The position numbers were made by a program, and so were the translations under genes. Below are positions 7,779 through 15,048 of a DNA stretch of 36,675 bases, piece by piece (position 1 is the stretch's first letter; the number at the start of each line of letters is the position of its first letter). Origin of the DNA: CAZFZT01 sp964523675 (GTDB lineage Bacteria > Planctomycetota > Phycisphaerae > Phycisphaerales > SM1A02); contig CAZFZT010000031.1 of the NCBI GenBank assembly GCA_964523675.1, positions 1 to 36,675 on the forward strand. Reading direction: 5' to 3'. The notes beneath the pieces are model-generated. The model ran no database searches. It had not been told where the DNA came from and was given only the letters and a program-made list of their open reading frames with translations.

Positions 7779-9122
7779 ATGAATCCACCCACCGCAACGG
7801 AATCGCCCGCCGCCTCGCCTGCGCATCTGCCCTCGGCAGTGTTCGAGGAACTTGAAATCGTCAAGGATCCGGCCAATCTGTTTCATCAGACGATCGAGCA
7901 GGTGCTGATCGCTGCTGATTTGATCGGAATGAGGCACCATCAGCGCATCATCATCGCTCAGCCGAAGAACGAGATCATGGTGCACTTCCCGGTCTTGATG
8001 GACGACGGACACCATCGACTCTTCAAAGGGTACCGCGTACAGCACAACAACGCGCTTGGTCCCTATAAAGGCGGCATCCGATACCACCCGCATGTTTCGC
8101 TGGATGATGTCAAAGCGCTTGCGGTGCTCATGACCATGAAGTGTTCATTGGTGAAGGTTCCCTTCGGCGGTGGCAAGGGCGGCGTCAAGTGCAATCCGCG
8201 CGAACTTTCAGCTGAGGAACTCAAGCGCGTCACCCGGCGATTCTGTTCGGCGATTTCAAATCAGATCGGCCCGGAGTACGACATTCCCGCACCCGACGTC
8301 GGAACGAACGCGCAGATCATGGCGTGGTTCGCCGACACCTATCAGCTCATGTCGCCGGAACATACCGCGCAGGATTCTCATCGTGTGGTGACCGGCAAGC
8401 CAGTCGAGATGGGCGGCTCACTCGGACGCGACAAGGCGACTGGGCAGGGACTTGTCGATGTGCTTCAGGAAATGCTGCCTGAACTTGGCATCGAAATCAG
8501 CAAGTGTACCTTCACGCTGATTGGCTTCGGCAACGTGGGCGGCTGGACGGGTCGGCTGCTGACAGACCTCGGCGCAAAGATGATCGGCGTGCTCGATCAC
8601 ACGGGCGCGATTCACAATGACAACGGCATTGATGCTGTAGCGCTGTGGGAGCACGTCGGACAGACGGGCGGCGTCGGGGGATTCAAGGAAGCCGGGCGCA
8701 TCTCAAGTGATGAGTTCTACGCATTGGACGTTGATGTGCTGATCCCGGCTGCCTTGGAGCAGATGATCACGCCGAAGGAGGCGGAACTGATCAACGCAAA
8801 GGTCGTGGCCGAGGGCGCAAACGCGCCCACAACTCCGGAGGGCGATGCAGTGCTGATGCAGCGCGGCGTCGAGATCCTGCCCGCCATCCTCTGCAATGCA
8901 GGCGGCGTGACGGTCTCCTACTTCGAGTGGGTGCAGAACAAGACATCAACATACTGGTCATCCGCGGATGTCGATGAGCGGCTGAACATGCACATGGTCC
9001 TCGCAGCGCGGCGGGTCAAGCTGGCGCGCGTGAAGTACGAGTGCGACATGCGCACCGCCAGTTATGCCGCCGCACTGGAGCAGATCGCCAAGGTCTATGA
9101 CTTGCGCGGCGTGTTTCCGTAA
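7779..9122 (+). CDS. gdhA: Glu/Leu/Phe/Val dehydrogenase family, glutamate dehydrogenase
   Basis: A 447-residue enzyme from the ATG at 7779; longer starts at 7713 (TTG) and 7734 exist but add non-conserved residues. Seen: GPYKGGIRYHP (Lys97, substrate carboxylate site), MTMKCSL (Lys121), VPFGGGKGGV (catalytic Lys133), APDVGT (Asp173) and the Rossmann loop GFGNVGGW. Role: reversible oxidative deamination of L-glutamate to 2-oxoglutarate and ammonia in the cytosol, linking carbon and nitrogen metabolism. Cofactor choice (NAD or NADP) is not assigned. The frame is intact to TAA at 9120-9122, just before the assembly gap. Confidence 0.93.
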   Translation: MNPPTATESPAASPAHLPSAVFEELEIVKDPANLFHQTIEQVLIAADLIGMRHHQRIIIAQPKNEIMVHFPVLMDDGHHRLFKGYRVQHNNALGPYKGGIRYHPHVSLDDVKALAVLMTMKCSLVKVPFGGGKGGVKCNPRELSAEELKRVTRRFCSAISNQIGPEYDIPAPDVGTNAQIMAWFADTYQLMSPEHTAQDSHRVVTGKPVEMGGSLGRDKATGQGLVDVLQEMLPELGIEISKCTFTLIGFGNVGGWTGRLLTDLGAKMIGVLDHTGAIHNDNGIDAVALWEHVGQTGGVGGFKEAGRISSDEFYALDVDVLIPAALEQMITPKEAELINAKVVAEGANAPTTPEGDAVLMQRGVEILPAILCNAGGVTVSYFEWVQNKTSTYWSSADVDERLNMHMVLAARRVKLARVKYECDMRTASYAAALEQIAKVYDLRGVFP

Positions 9123-9250
9123 ACAAACTGGGTGTGCGCAGGATCATGAGCGTACAGCAGCACATGAGTGCCACGAACAATCATGCATATCTTCCCGGCT
9201 CAACCGAGGCGCATCCTTTGGAATTGGATTGCGCTGCATACGCTCTGTAA

Positions 9251-9350
9251 NNNNNNNNNNNNNNNNNNNNNNNNNNNNNNNNNNNNNNNNNNNNNNNNNN
9301 NNNNNNNNNNNNNNNNNNNNNNNNNNNNNNNNNNNNNNNNNNNNNNNNNN
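9251..9350. other. Assembly gap (100 N)
   Basis: Exactly 100 N, the usual placeholder for a scaffold gap of unknown length. The real distance, and even the adjacency, of the two sides is unproven. Open frames that run through it are artefacts. Confidence 0.99.
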
Positions 9351-9709
9351 TCCAGATATCGCGCGACGTAATCGAGGATGCTCATCGCTTCCGGAATGTC
9401 CGGATTGTTCGTCGGTCCCATCGGGTCGAAGCGCATGCCGCGGAAGCGATCGCACGCATCGTCAATCGACAAGCCATATTGCAGGGCGAGCGAAAACGCA
9501 CGGCAAAAGCCCTGGATCAAGCCCGACAACGTCGAGCCCTCTTTGCTCATCTTGATGAAGATTTCGCCCGGTCGGCCGTCCTCAAACAAGCCGACCGTCA
9601 GATATCCCTCATGTCCAGCGATGATGAACTTATGCGTGAGGGACCGCCTCGTTGTGGGCAACACTCTGCGTGGATTGACGGCAAGCATGGGCTTCTCCGG
9701 ATCGGGCAT
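9351..9709 (-). CDS. Stand-alone TSCPD domain protein (ribonucleotide reductase C-terminal-like), cut by gap
   Basis: The 119 visible residues from the ATG at 9709 match the TSCPD domain normally found at the C-terminus of adenosylcobalamin-dependent (class II, NrdJ) ribonucleotide reductase: LTHKFIIAGHEGYLTVGLFE, GEIFIKMSKEGSTLSGL, LALQYG and the end NNPDIPEAMSILDYVARYL. The frame has a TGA at 9758-9760, about 16 codons upstream of the ATG, so it is not the tail of a long nrdJ reading frame on this contig. The C-terminus is lost in the gap. Family knowledge: the C-terminal part of class II reductase helps re-reduce the active site; free-standing TSCPD proteins exist but their job is less clear. 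A split reductase, a pseudogene remnant or a partner subunit are all possible. Confidence 0.8.
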
Positions 9710-9806
9710 GCAGGCATGATAGTGTTCTCGTACGGCCGGCTCCTGTAACCGGTGTATTCACAATCGGTCAGCAACGGATGAATGCTTGAGTTTGCTGTCT
9801 GCTCAA

Positions 9807-9883
9807 TAGCCGCGCGGCGGAAGCCCGCTGTTCGAGATTCACATTCGCACCGGTTCCAACCGCGGCCTGCCGGCACGCGGCTA
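9807..9883 (-). repeat. Dispersed repeat, copy C (TAGCCGCG...CGCGGCTA family)
   Basis: A 77-base element in inverted orientation relative to copies A and B. On the minus strand it begins TAGCCGCGTGCCGGCAGGCC and ends CGGGCTTCCGCCGCGCGGCTA-like. It sits in the 190-base gap between the TSCPD gene and the membrane protein gene, 16 bases beyond the latter's stop codon. Confidence 0.7.
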
Positions 9884-9899
9884 TTGCTCGCCATGAACG

Positions 9900-10880
9900 C
9901 TATTGCGAAACTGCGAGCAATCGCCAGGCGATGATCGCGCCGGTTGCGATCAGAAGAACAGCGCCGAGAACGCGCTGCACAGCCCTGTTCAATCGCGCCA
10001 CTGCAAACACAGCAGGCACCAGCACGATCAGCGCGGTCGCTTCAAACGCATACGCGCCGAAGCCATAGGCAATGTCTGGCGGTCGCGGCTCGATGTAGTC
10101 TGCTGTCAGCGCTTCGACGGCGCGCGGCAAGAGGGTGCGCAGCGACAGCACTCCGAGCGTCGCCAATACGCCGATGGATGCCGTCCATAAGCCCAAACGC
10201 GATGCCATCCCCGGCGCAACCGCAAATCCGCTCATCCCCGCGACCGCGATCGCATGCGCCAGGACGACGCAAGACGCAAGCGGGAGGTGTGCGCGATCCA
10301 CCCAGAATACGGCAGCGCCTGCCCCCAATGCAAGGAAGACGGCAGCCATCGACGCGGCTCTCAACTTCATTTCCGTGGGTGAGACAGCGCGCGATCCTGC
10401 CGGCTCGTCAGGGGTGTTCACCCAGAGCAGGAGAGCGGCAACCGCGAACGCCGCCTGTCCAATCCAGATCGTCATCGTGTGGGCTGCGCCGAGCATGAGC
10501 AGCACGACACCCGCCAGAAGCGATGCACACGCGACTCGTGCACGATGCGGCCAAATCGGCGCATCAGCGCTGCCGTCTCGAAGCACATCGTCACCGAGAG
10601 CGTCGAACTCGCCGCGCGCAGCGAGCAGAGCAAACCCGGCGGACGCAATTGCAACTGCGATCGGCCCTGCGAGAGGCGTCCATCCGATGCCTTTCACATC
10701 AGACTCGATGGTCATGGCAACAAACACCAGCGGAACAGCCATGGCGACCGGCATCCAGACATCCACGATCAGCCGAGCGTCAGCCGTTCGCGCAAGTCCC
10801 GGCAACACATGCCACCACACAAGATGGAGTGAAGCAGCTGCGAGAATGGCCTGCGCTGCGAGCGCGAACCACGGAGTCAT
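9900..10880 (-). CDS. Multi-pass integral membrane protein of unknown function
   Basis: A 326-residue, very hydrophobic protein with roughly eight to ten membrane segments: N-terminal WFALAAQAILAAASLHLVWW, then segments around MPVAMAVPLVFVAM, PIAVAIASAGFALLAA, ASLLAGVVLLMLGAAH, AAFAVAALLLWV, MAAVFLALGAGAAVFWV, LASCVVLAHAIAVAGMSGF, TASIGVLATLGVLSL, ALIVLVPAVFAVA and VLGAVLLIATGAIIAW. I recognise no family motif. It is divergent from the dioxygenase gene at 10994. Composition matches the host, with no sign of transfer. Confidence 0.7.
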   Translation of the reverse strand: MTPWFALAAQAILAAASLHLVWWHVLPGLARTADARLIVDVWMPVAMAVPLVFVAMTIESDVKGIGWTPLAGPIAVAIASAGFALLAARGEFDALGDDVLRDGSADAPIWPHRARVACASLLAGVVLLMLGAAHTMTIWIGQAAFAVAALLLWVNTPDEPAGSRAVSPTEMKLRAASMAAVFLALGAGAAVFWVDRAHLPLASCVVLAHAIAVAGMSGFAVAPGMASRLGLWTASIGVLATLGVLSLRTLLPRAVEALTADYIEPRPPDIAYGFGAYAFEATALIVLVPAVFAVARLNRAVQRVLGAVLLIATGAIIAWRLLAVSQ

Positions 10881-10967
10881 GGAGCGAAGTGTATCGCCGC
10901 TCTCGGCTCAGCAGCGAGGCGTCTCCGCGCCTTCGCCGGATCGACACGATCCGGATCGCTGCGCCGC

Positions 10968-10986
10968 TATAATGCGATCAAAGGAG
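10968..10986 (+). promoter_or_regulatory. Perfect -10 box and strong ribosome binding site for the dioxygenase gene
   Basis: TATAAT at 10968-10973 (context CGCTATAATG) is a perfect sigma-70-type -10 element. AAGGAG at 10981-10986 is a near-ideal Shine-Dalgarno placed 7 bases before the ATG at 10994. The leader would be only about 14 bases. A TCGACA at 10941-10946 is a possible -35 but the 21-base spacing is too long. The palindrome CGATCCGGATCG (10947-10958) lies between them and could be an operator. Confidence 0.55.
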
Positions 10987-10993
10987 ATCAGCC

Positions 10994-11602
10994 ATGCCCA
11001 CGCAAACCACGCAGCGCGTCGCACCCCCCATCAACCTCATGCAGTGGGTCGAGGAGGCCCGAAAGGCAGGCGACTTCAAGCCGCCGGTGAGCAACAAGTA
11101 TCTCTACGACGGCGAGGACTTCTTCGTCATGTTGATCGGCGGGCCGAACGCGCGCAATGATTTCCACGTCACCAACTCGGAAGAGTTCTTCCATCAATTG
11201 AAAGGCGACATTGTCGTGCGCGTCATCGAAGATGATGCGCAAGGTGGAACGCGCATTCGTGACATCGTCGTGCGCGAAGGCGAAACCGTGTTCATTCCCG
11301 GCAACGTGCCCCACTCACCGACCCGGCCCCCCGGAACGTTGGGGATGGTCGTCGAACGCCGCCGGCCGGATGGCGAGATGGAACATCTCCAGTTCTATTG
11401 CGAGAACTGCCACGAGTTGGTGCATGACCTTGAGTTCGATTGCAAGGACATCGTCAAACACTTCAGCCAGGCGATGAAGGAGTTTTGGAACGATGCGGAA
11501 CTCTCAACCTGCAAGAACTGCGGCACGCGCGTCGAGCCAGGCAAGCCAGTGAAGCGCATTACCGTAGACGGCGACAACGTCACCATCGAGCGCGAACGGT
11601 AA
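10994..11602 (+). CDS. nbaC: 3-hydroxyanthranilate 3,4-dioxygenase
   Basis: A 202-residue cupin. Seen: the iron site His58 (DFHVT), Glu64 (EEFFHQ) and His107 (VPHSP); Arg54 for substrate carboxylate; and the bacterial C-terminal rubredoxin-like metal site Cys136-x2-Cys139 (CENCHE) with Cys173-x2-Cys176 (CKNCG). N-terminal segments NLMQWVEE and LLIGGPNARNDFH-like fit the family. Role: opens the ring of 3-hydroxyanthranilate to 2-amino-3-carboxymuconate semialdehyde, which cyclises to quinolinate (NAD precursor) or enters 2-nitrobenzoate/tryptophan breakdown. No other kynurenine-pathway gene is in the window. The start is fixed by AAGGAG 7 bases upstream. Confidence 0.95.
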   Translation: MPTQTTQRVAPPINLMQWVEEARKAGDFKPPVSNKYLYDGEDFFVMLIGGPNARNDFHVTNSEEFFHQLKGDIVVRVIEDDAQGGTRIRDIVVREGETVFIPGNVPHSPTRPPGTLGMVVERRRPDGEMEHLQFYCENCHELVHDLEFDCKDIVKHFSQAMKEFWNDAELSTCKNCGTRVEPGKPVKRITVDGDNVTIERER

Positions 11603-11605
11603 ACA

Positions 11606-11709
11606 CATAGCCCGGCCTTTAGGCCGGATAACCGCCAAAGCGGGCAACGCGCCCGTCCCGCATCAGTGAGCGCGTCCCCGCCCAGCGAGCCGCCGCATCC
11701 TCGCGGCGG
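11606..11709. repeat. REP-like palindromic element behind the dioxygenase gene
   Basis: It starts 4 bases after the stop at 11602. CCGGCCTTTAGGCCGG (11612-11627) is a hairpin in the context CATAGCCCGG...GGATAACCG, matching the element at 12846-12876. A second hairpin CCGCCGC-N6-GCGGCGG (11690-11709) follows. The segment fills the 125-base space before the next ATG. It could act as a transcription stop or mRNA-end stabiliser; there is no T-tract. Confidence 0.55.
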
Positions 11710-11727
11710 ATGGCGTAGGGAACTCTC

Positions 11728-12816
11728 ATGCGCAAGCGCGCAACAAAAGTCGTTCTGTTCCTCCTGCTTGGCGCGATGGTCAATCTCTTTGTAGCGTTGT
11801 CGTTCGATTGGTATGCGAACACAACGACCCAAACGACGTCGCTGCTGCGGCCCGAGGATGCAAGGAGCCGCGGCTGGATCGACCGAGTGCCGGCCGACGC
11901 GATTGCGGCGTGGGGATGGGAACGGGCGGGCCTTTCGTCTGTTGCAGTGGTGGTGTTCGACGATGGAGCGCAAACCGAACTCGACTTGACCAACAATCTG
12001 ATCCGATTTCCATTCACGTTTGAATCTGACGTGAATGGGCCGCCGGCTGCGCGCGAGAGCGCCGCCGTGATCGAGTCTCGGGTTGGTTGGCCGATGCGCG
12101 CGTTCGCCGGGCGAATCGAGACGGAGCGTTCGCCGGGACTCATCCCCTTGGGTGGGAGCGGTTTACGTCGCGCGAAACTTGTGGGTTCGCTTGATGGGAT
12201 TGCTGGCCGTCCGCTGGCCTTTGATTTGCGAACGAACTCGATTCGGCTGGAGTCTGGATCCGGCCAGTTTGACCGGATGGAACCTATTTCTGAGCGCCTC
12301 GACATCAGCGGCTTGACAGTCGATCCGGACTTCAAACCTCATGAGTTCGAGAAGGGAGTTGCGCCTCCCGTCCGTCCGGAGCACCGCGACGATGGCGCCA
12401 ACACGGCCCGGCCACGCGCCGCCAGTCGTCAAGCGATCATCCGCGACGAGTCCACCGAGCAACCTGCGGCTGATACTGGCATTGAGTTCACCGGCCACAT
12501 GGGCATCGGCATCGCCGAGTTTGGCCCGATTCCCGCAGCCGCCAACGGCCGCTGGAACGTCCAATCACTCATTCAGAACTTCGATCCCGATCATCGCGTC
12601 TGGCCACTGGCGTATCGCCCGGTCTGGCCCGGCTTCGCCATCAACTCCGCGCTCTACGCGCTGCTCATCTGGCTCATTGCGGCCTGCGCAATGCTGCTGC
12701 TGCGAACGCTCGGCACCAAGCCAGGCCACTGCCCGAAGTGCGGCTACGACATGCGCGGTGGACCACATGAACGCTGCCCGGAGTGCGGATGTTTGACACA
12801 GGATGCGGCTGCATAA
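11728..12816 (+). CDS. Membrane-anchored protein with C-terminal CxxCGYDMRG zinc ribbon
   Basis: A 362-residue protein of unknown function. The N-terminal segment KVVLFLLLGAMVNLFVALSF is a membrane anchor; residues about 30-295 form an extracytoplasmic region without recognised motifs; a second membrane segment (INSALYALLIWLIAACAMLL) is followed by the zinc ribbon CPKCGYDMRG...CPECG near the C-terminus, predicted cytoplasmic. This short ribbon is, in my experience, a hallmark of many planctomycete membrane proteins, where it often follows the last membrane segment. REP-like palindromes flank the gene on both sides (11606 and 12846). The start at 11728 follows an AGGGA. Confidence 0.75.
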   Translation: MRKRATKVVLFLLLGAMVNLFVALSFDWYANTTTQTTSLLRPEDARSRGWIDRVPADAIAAWGWERAGLSSVAVVVFDDGAQTELDLTNNLIRFPFTFESDVNGPPAARESAAVIESRVGWPMRAFAGRIETERSPGLIPLGGSGLRRAKLVGSLDGIAGRPLAFDLRTNSIRLESGSGQFDRMEPISERLDISGLTVDPDFKPHEFEKGVAPPVRPEHRDDGANTARPRAASRQAIIRDESTEQPAADTGIEFTGHMGIGIAEFGPIPAAANGRWNVQSLIQNFDPDHRVWPLAYRPVWPGFAINSALYALLIWLIAACAMLLLRTLGTKPGHCPKCGYDMRGGPHERCPECGCLTQDAAA

Positions 12817-12845
12817 ACCGGCGCGGGTTTGTTGCGCGGTTGGGA

Positions 12846-12876
12846 GACATTGCCCGGCCAAAGGCCGGGCCTAACG
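12846..12876. repeat. REP-like palindrome behind the zinc-ribbon gene
   Basis: GCCCGGCC-AAA-GGCCGGGC (12852-12870) is a perfect 8-base-pair hairpin in the context CATTGCCCGG...CCTAACGG. It is the same design as 11606-11634 (CATAGCCCGG...GGATAACCG). It lies 30 bases after the stop at 12816 and may end or protect that transcript. Confidence 0.6.
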
Positions 12877-12880
12877 GTGA

Positions 12881-13315
12881 CCACTCATCACCTTGGCAAA
12901 AAATGCTCGCTGGATGTGGTGGGCATCAGCGAGCGGGAAGGGGAAGACGTTAACGATGCAACTTCTTCTTGAAGGCCTCCGATCTCCTTTTGAGAGAGCG
13001 GAGGCAAGGCGTTTTCCGAGGCCGCGGGCGGTCCGTGCCGCGCGGTGGCTCGCGATCATTCCGGGTCGTCCGTAACCCGGCGGGCACATACGGCGGATTG
13101 CTGCGCGGCTGCTTGCGAAGCGAAGGTCATCATTGCGAGGCGCACTCCGACTTTGATCTGTTTCGCGCCTTCACCCGCTCGCAGGAAGCCGTTTGATCGC
13201 GCGCCATCCGTGGCTGCGCGACGCTGCGGCTCCATTGCATCACAACTCCGCTGCCGGGCGTCCTTGCCCAGCCGACTCCCGAGCGCATCCTTGCGCCGTT
13301 GTTCCATCACATCGC
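12881..13315. other. Gene-poor stretch, no convincing CDS
   Basis: Short overlapping frames exist on both strands but none resembles a protein family. The part at about 13055-13145 (reading CGGATTGCTGCGCGG, then TCATCATTGCGAGG) resembles the kind of intergenic repeat often seen in bacteria that reads as arginine-rich pseudo-peptides in several frames. A weak ORF at 13056-13319 is listed separately. Confidence 0.45.
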
Positions 13316-13319
13316 TCAT
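13056..13319 (-). CDS. Possible 87-residue ORF overlapping the mraZ stop (doubtful)
   Basis: Its ATG (13319-13317) overlaps the mraZ TGA (13318-13316) as ATGA, the arrangement expected for translational coupling, and this is the slot where rsmH usually sits. The product (MSDVMEQRRKDALGSRLGKD..., 87 residues) is basic and polar and matches nothing I know; it has no SAM-binding motif and is far too short to be RsmH. Its 3' half runs into repeat-like DNA. It could be a chance frame or the stub of a lost gene. Confidence 0.25.
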   Translation of the reverse strand: MSDVMEQRRKDALGSRLGKDARQRSCDAMEPQRRAATDGARSNGFLRAGEGAKQIKVGVRLAMMTFASQAAAQQSAVCARRVTDDPE

Positions 13320-13813
13320 CTTCCACCACCCCCGGGCGATCCTGAGTGTCGCTGCTGATCGAGCGCTCGCCTGGCCTTGAGCATGATCTCCGCCTGCCGC
13401 GCGATATTCTCCTTGCGCTGCTTCGCCCACTGATTCGGATCGCGCAGCTCGAGGTGATCCTTCACGCCGAGAATGACGACCGATTCGCCCAAGCCCGCAT
13501 CGGCTATCGCTCGCTCCGGCAAACGCACTCGGCCGGCCTTGTCGATGTCCAGCCGGCGCGACTGCGAGAAGAGAAACTCCTCGAACTCCATCAACTCCTC
13601 CGGTGGCAGGAGCGATTTCTCGAGCGCCCCAGCCATGGCGGTGAAGGTCTGCTCCGGCCAGAGCCAGAGATGTGCGTTCGGCCCCGGCGCGAGATACAGG
13701 GCCGCGGCTGAGCCATCCGTGAGCGAGGCGGCGAGTTGCGCGCGAATCTCCGACGGAATGGCCATCCGCTGCTTGGCGTCGATCGTGTGCTCGTATTCGC
13801 CGGTGAACAACAT
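13316..13813 (-). CDS. mraZ: Transcriptional regulator MraZ
   Basis: A 165-residue protein with two SpoVT/AbrB-like swapped-hairpin domains. Copy 1 starts MLFTGEYEHTIDAKQRMAIP with the DxKxR signature; copy 2 has RRLDIDKAGRVRLPERA. The C-terminal 30 residues are a charged helix and Gly-rich tail. Family knowledge: MraZ binds tandem TGGG boxes in its own promoter and controls the division/cell-wall (dcw) cluster. The start is set by the conserved N-terminus, with GAGG 10-13 bases upstream. Oddly, no rsmH or other dcw gene follows; the next minus-strand neighbour region is gene-poor. Two MraZ boxes lie upstream (listed). Confidence 0.93.
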   Translation of the reverse strand: MLFTGEYEHTIDAKQRMAIPSEIRAQLAASLTDGSAAALYLAPGPNAHLWLWPEQTFTAMAGALEKSLLPPEELMEFEEFLFSQSRRLDIDKAGRVRLPERAIADAGLGESVVILGVKDHLELRDPNQWAKQRKENIARQAEIMLKARRALDQQRHSGSPGGGGR

Positions 13814-13843
13814 GCATGGTCGCCTCAGTGGTGGAGCGGTGGG

Positions 13844-13872
13844 ACAATAACCCACTTCTTCCCACTTTGCAA
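13844..13872 (-). promoter_or_regulatory. mraZ promoter with MraZ operator boxes in the spacer
   Basis: On the minus strand: -35 TTGCAA (13872-13867), 17-base spacer, -10 TATTGT (13849-13844). The spacer contains two TGGG boxes exactly 10 bases apart (13864-13861 and 13854-13851), the known MraZ recognition pattern (TGGGN repeated every 10 bases). A third position carries TCCC instead of TGGG. Placement between -35 and -10 would make binding directly repressive. Predicted leader to the ATG is about 24 bases. Confidence 0.65.
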
Positions 13873-14007
13873 CACCTATCGACAAATTTCCGTCAGCAGT
13901 TTGCACATCATCGCCTGCCGATGATGCGTAAGTCCGCTTGATTACGGGACTTAGACGAAGCAACGCCAGAGAGGAAGACTCTGCCATGCGCTTCCGGCAT
14001 CCCCAAG

Positions 14008-14016
14008 TTATCCACA
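14008..14016 (+). promoter_or_regulatory. Perfect DnaA box
   Basis: TTATCCACA, the exact DnaA consensus, about 195 bases upstream of the mraZ start and 103 bases before the flavin-reductase-like gene. Only one perfect box was noticed in the window, so this is not an origin; chance occurrence is quite possible. Confidence 0.3.
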
Positions 14017-14118
14017 AGCGAATCCCAATCATGTCGCGCCCCGATGAGGCCGATGGACGAATAGAAGCTGGGCACCCCCGCCCCGCTGTCACGAATTGCC
14101 ATGAGATCGGAGCCACCG

Positions 14119-14655
14119 ATGAACGCCACGTCGCTTCATGAGCAGGGGCGTCAAGCCGTTGCGCTGATTCCGCGCGGCCGGTTCATCATGACGGCAGCGT
14201 TTGACGAGCACCGCGCAGGTGTGCTCGTGCAGTATGTGCAGTTATGCGCTCCCGAACCGCCACACGTGGCTGTGTCCATGCTGCGCGGCCAGTCGCTGGA
14301 GCCGCTCATGCGCGACAGCCGGGCCTTCGCCCTCTGTCAGATCAGCGCGGACGATCGCTTCCTTGAACGCAAGTTTCAACCGAATGAAGGACTACCGGGC
14401 ACACGGCAGTGCGCAACTGGTGAGATCGGGGAAGAGGTGATTGAGGATCAGTTTGTGAGCATCCCAGTACGCCCCGCGCCAAGTGGCTCACCGATCATCG
14501 AGCGAGCAATGTCCTGGCTCGACTGCGAACTCGTTCGCACAGTGGACCTCGATCCAGACCACCGGCTGTACGTGGGGCGCGTAACCGCGGGCGGCGTCCT
14601 GAACGCGAAATGTTCGCCGGCGGTGGTGTTCGGCGTGAACGGGACATCGTGCTGA
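14119..14655 (+). CDS. Flavin reductase-like (FMN-binding split barrel) protein
   Basis: A 178-residue protein from the ATG at 14119, which has GGAG 7 bases upstream (an ATG at 14101 would add six residues without a site). The pattern FIMTAAFDEHRAGVLVQYVQ, then PPHVAVSM, with later FALCQISADDR and FLERKF is the layout of flavin reductase-like/flavoredoxin proteins, which bind FMN and catalyse NAD(P)H-linked flavin or small-molecule reduction. DHRLYVGRVTAGGV near the end matches the usual DHxLFVGxV strand. The last 20 residues (after GVLNAKC) look unlike the family, so the C-terminus may be altered. Substrate and partner are unknown. Confidence 0.75.
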   Translation: MNATSLHEQGRQAVALIPRGRFIMTAAFDEHRAGVLVQYVQLCAPEPPHVAVSMLRGQSLEPLMRDSRAFALCQISADDRFLERKFQPNEGLPGTRQCATGEIGEEVIEDQFVSIPVRPAPSGSPIIERAMSWLDCELVRTVDLDPDHRLYVGRVTAGGVLNAKCSPAVVFGVNGTSC

Positions 14656-15048
14656 ACGCCACTTTGACTCGGGTGCCACGATCAGGCCGAACGTCGCCCC
14701 AGAACATGGTGAAGTCAGCGATGGCATCCTGCTTTGCTTCGTATCGGCTGAACGCGGACTGAGACCTGTCAACGTGGATCGGCGACCAGTAGGGCCAGCC
14801 GTGCGAGTTCAGAACCCAGATTTCGAAGGGTTACGCGAACTGTCATCGTTGCATTCCTATGCGTTGGAGCGGGGGCCTACTTGAAACAGTCCGACAGCCG
14901 CTCATCGCCACAGTCCGCTAGGCGACACAGCTCTCACGCTTGACAAATTACTGCCGACGAGCGACGCGGAAGCCCCCATAGGGGGCTCAAGGGGGTTGGG
15001 ACCGCTTGCCCACGAGGGCAATGCACTCGCCGCTCCTGTCCGATCCGC
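14656..15048. other. Gene-poor stretch with a possible coding remnant on the minus strand
   Basis: On the minus strand about 14830-14657 one frame reads like protein (PFEIWVLNSHGWPYWSPIHV, then RYEAKQDAIADF, TMFWGDVRPD) but has no start codon and soon enters the antisense of the flavin-reductase-like gene. I do not recognise it; it may be a decayed gene fragment. A perfect hairpin AGCCCCC-ATA-GGGGGCT lies at 14971-14987. No other gene is seen. Confidence 0.4.

Noticed and set aside
9146..9250. 34-codon plus-strand frame (MSVQQHMSATNN...) ending exactly at the N gap
   Set aside because: The only Shine-Dalgarno-like string is too close to the ATG, there is no recognisable motif, and it may be part of sequence broken by the gap.
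9064..9555. Open frames running through the N stretch on both strands
   Set aside because: They exist only because N codons carry no stops; the gap length is unknown.
10135..11160. 341-codon plus-strand frame over the membrane protein gene
   Set aside because: Low-complexity Ala/Arg/Ser/Pro composition typical of an antisense shadow, and it runs into the well-supported dioxygenase gene.
12871..13089. Minus-strand frame (MCPPGYGRPG...FAKVMSGHR) downstream of mraZ
   Set aside because: Overlaps repeat-like DNA and the REP palindrome, no start signal, and no resemblance to a known protein.
14008..14016. Replication origin near the DnaA box
   Set aside because: Only one perfect box, no A+T-rich unwinding region and no dnaA/dnaN neighbours.
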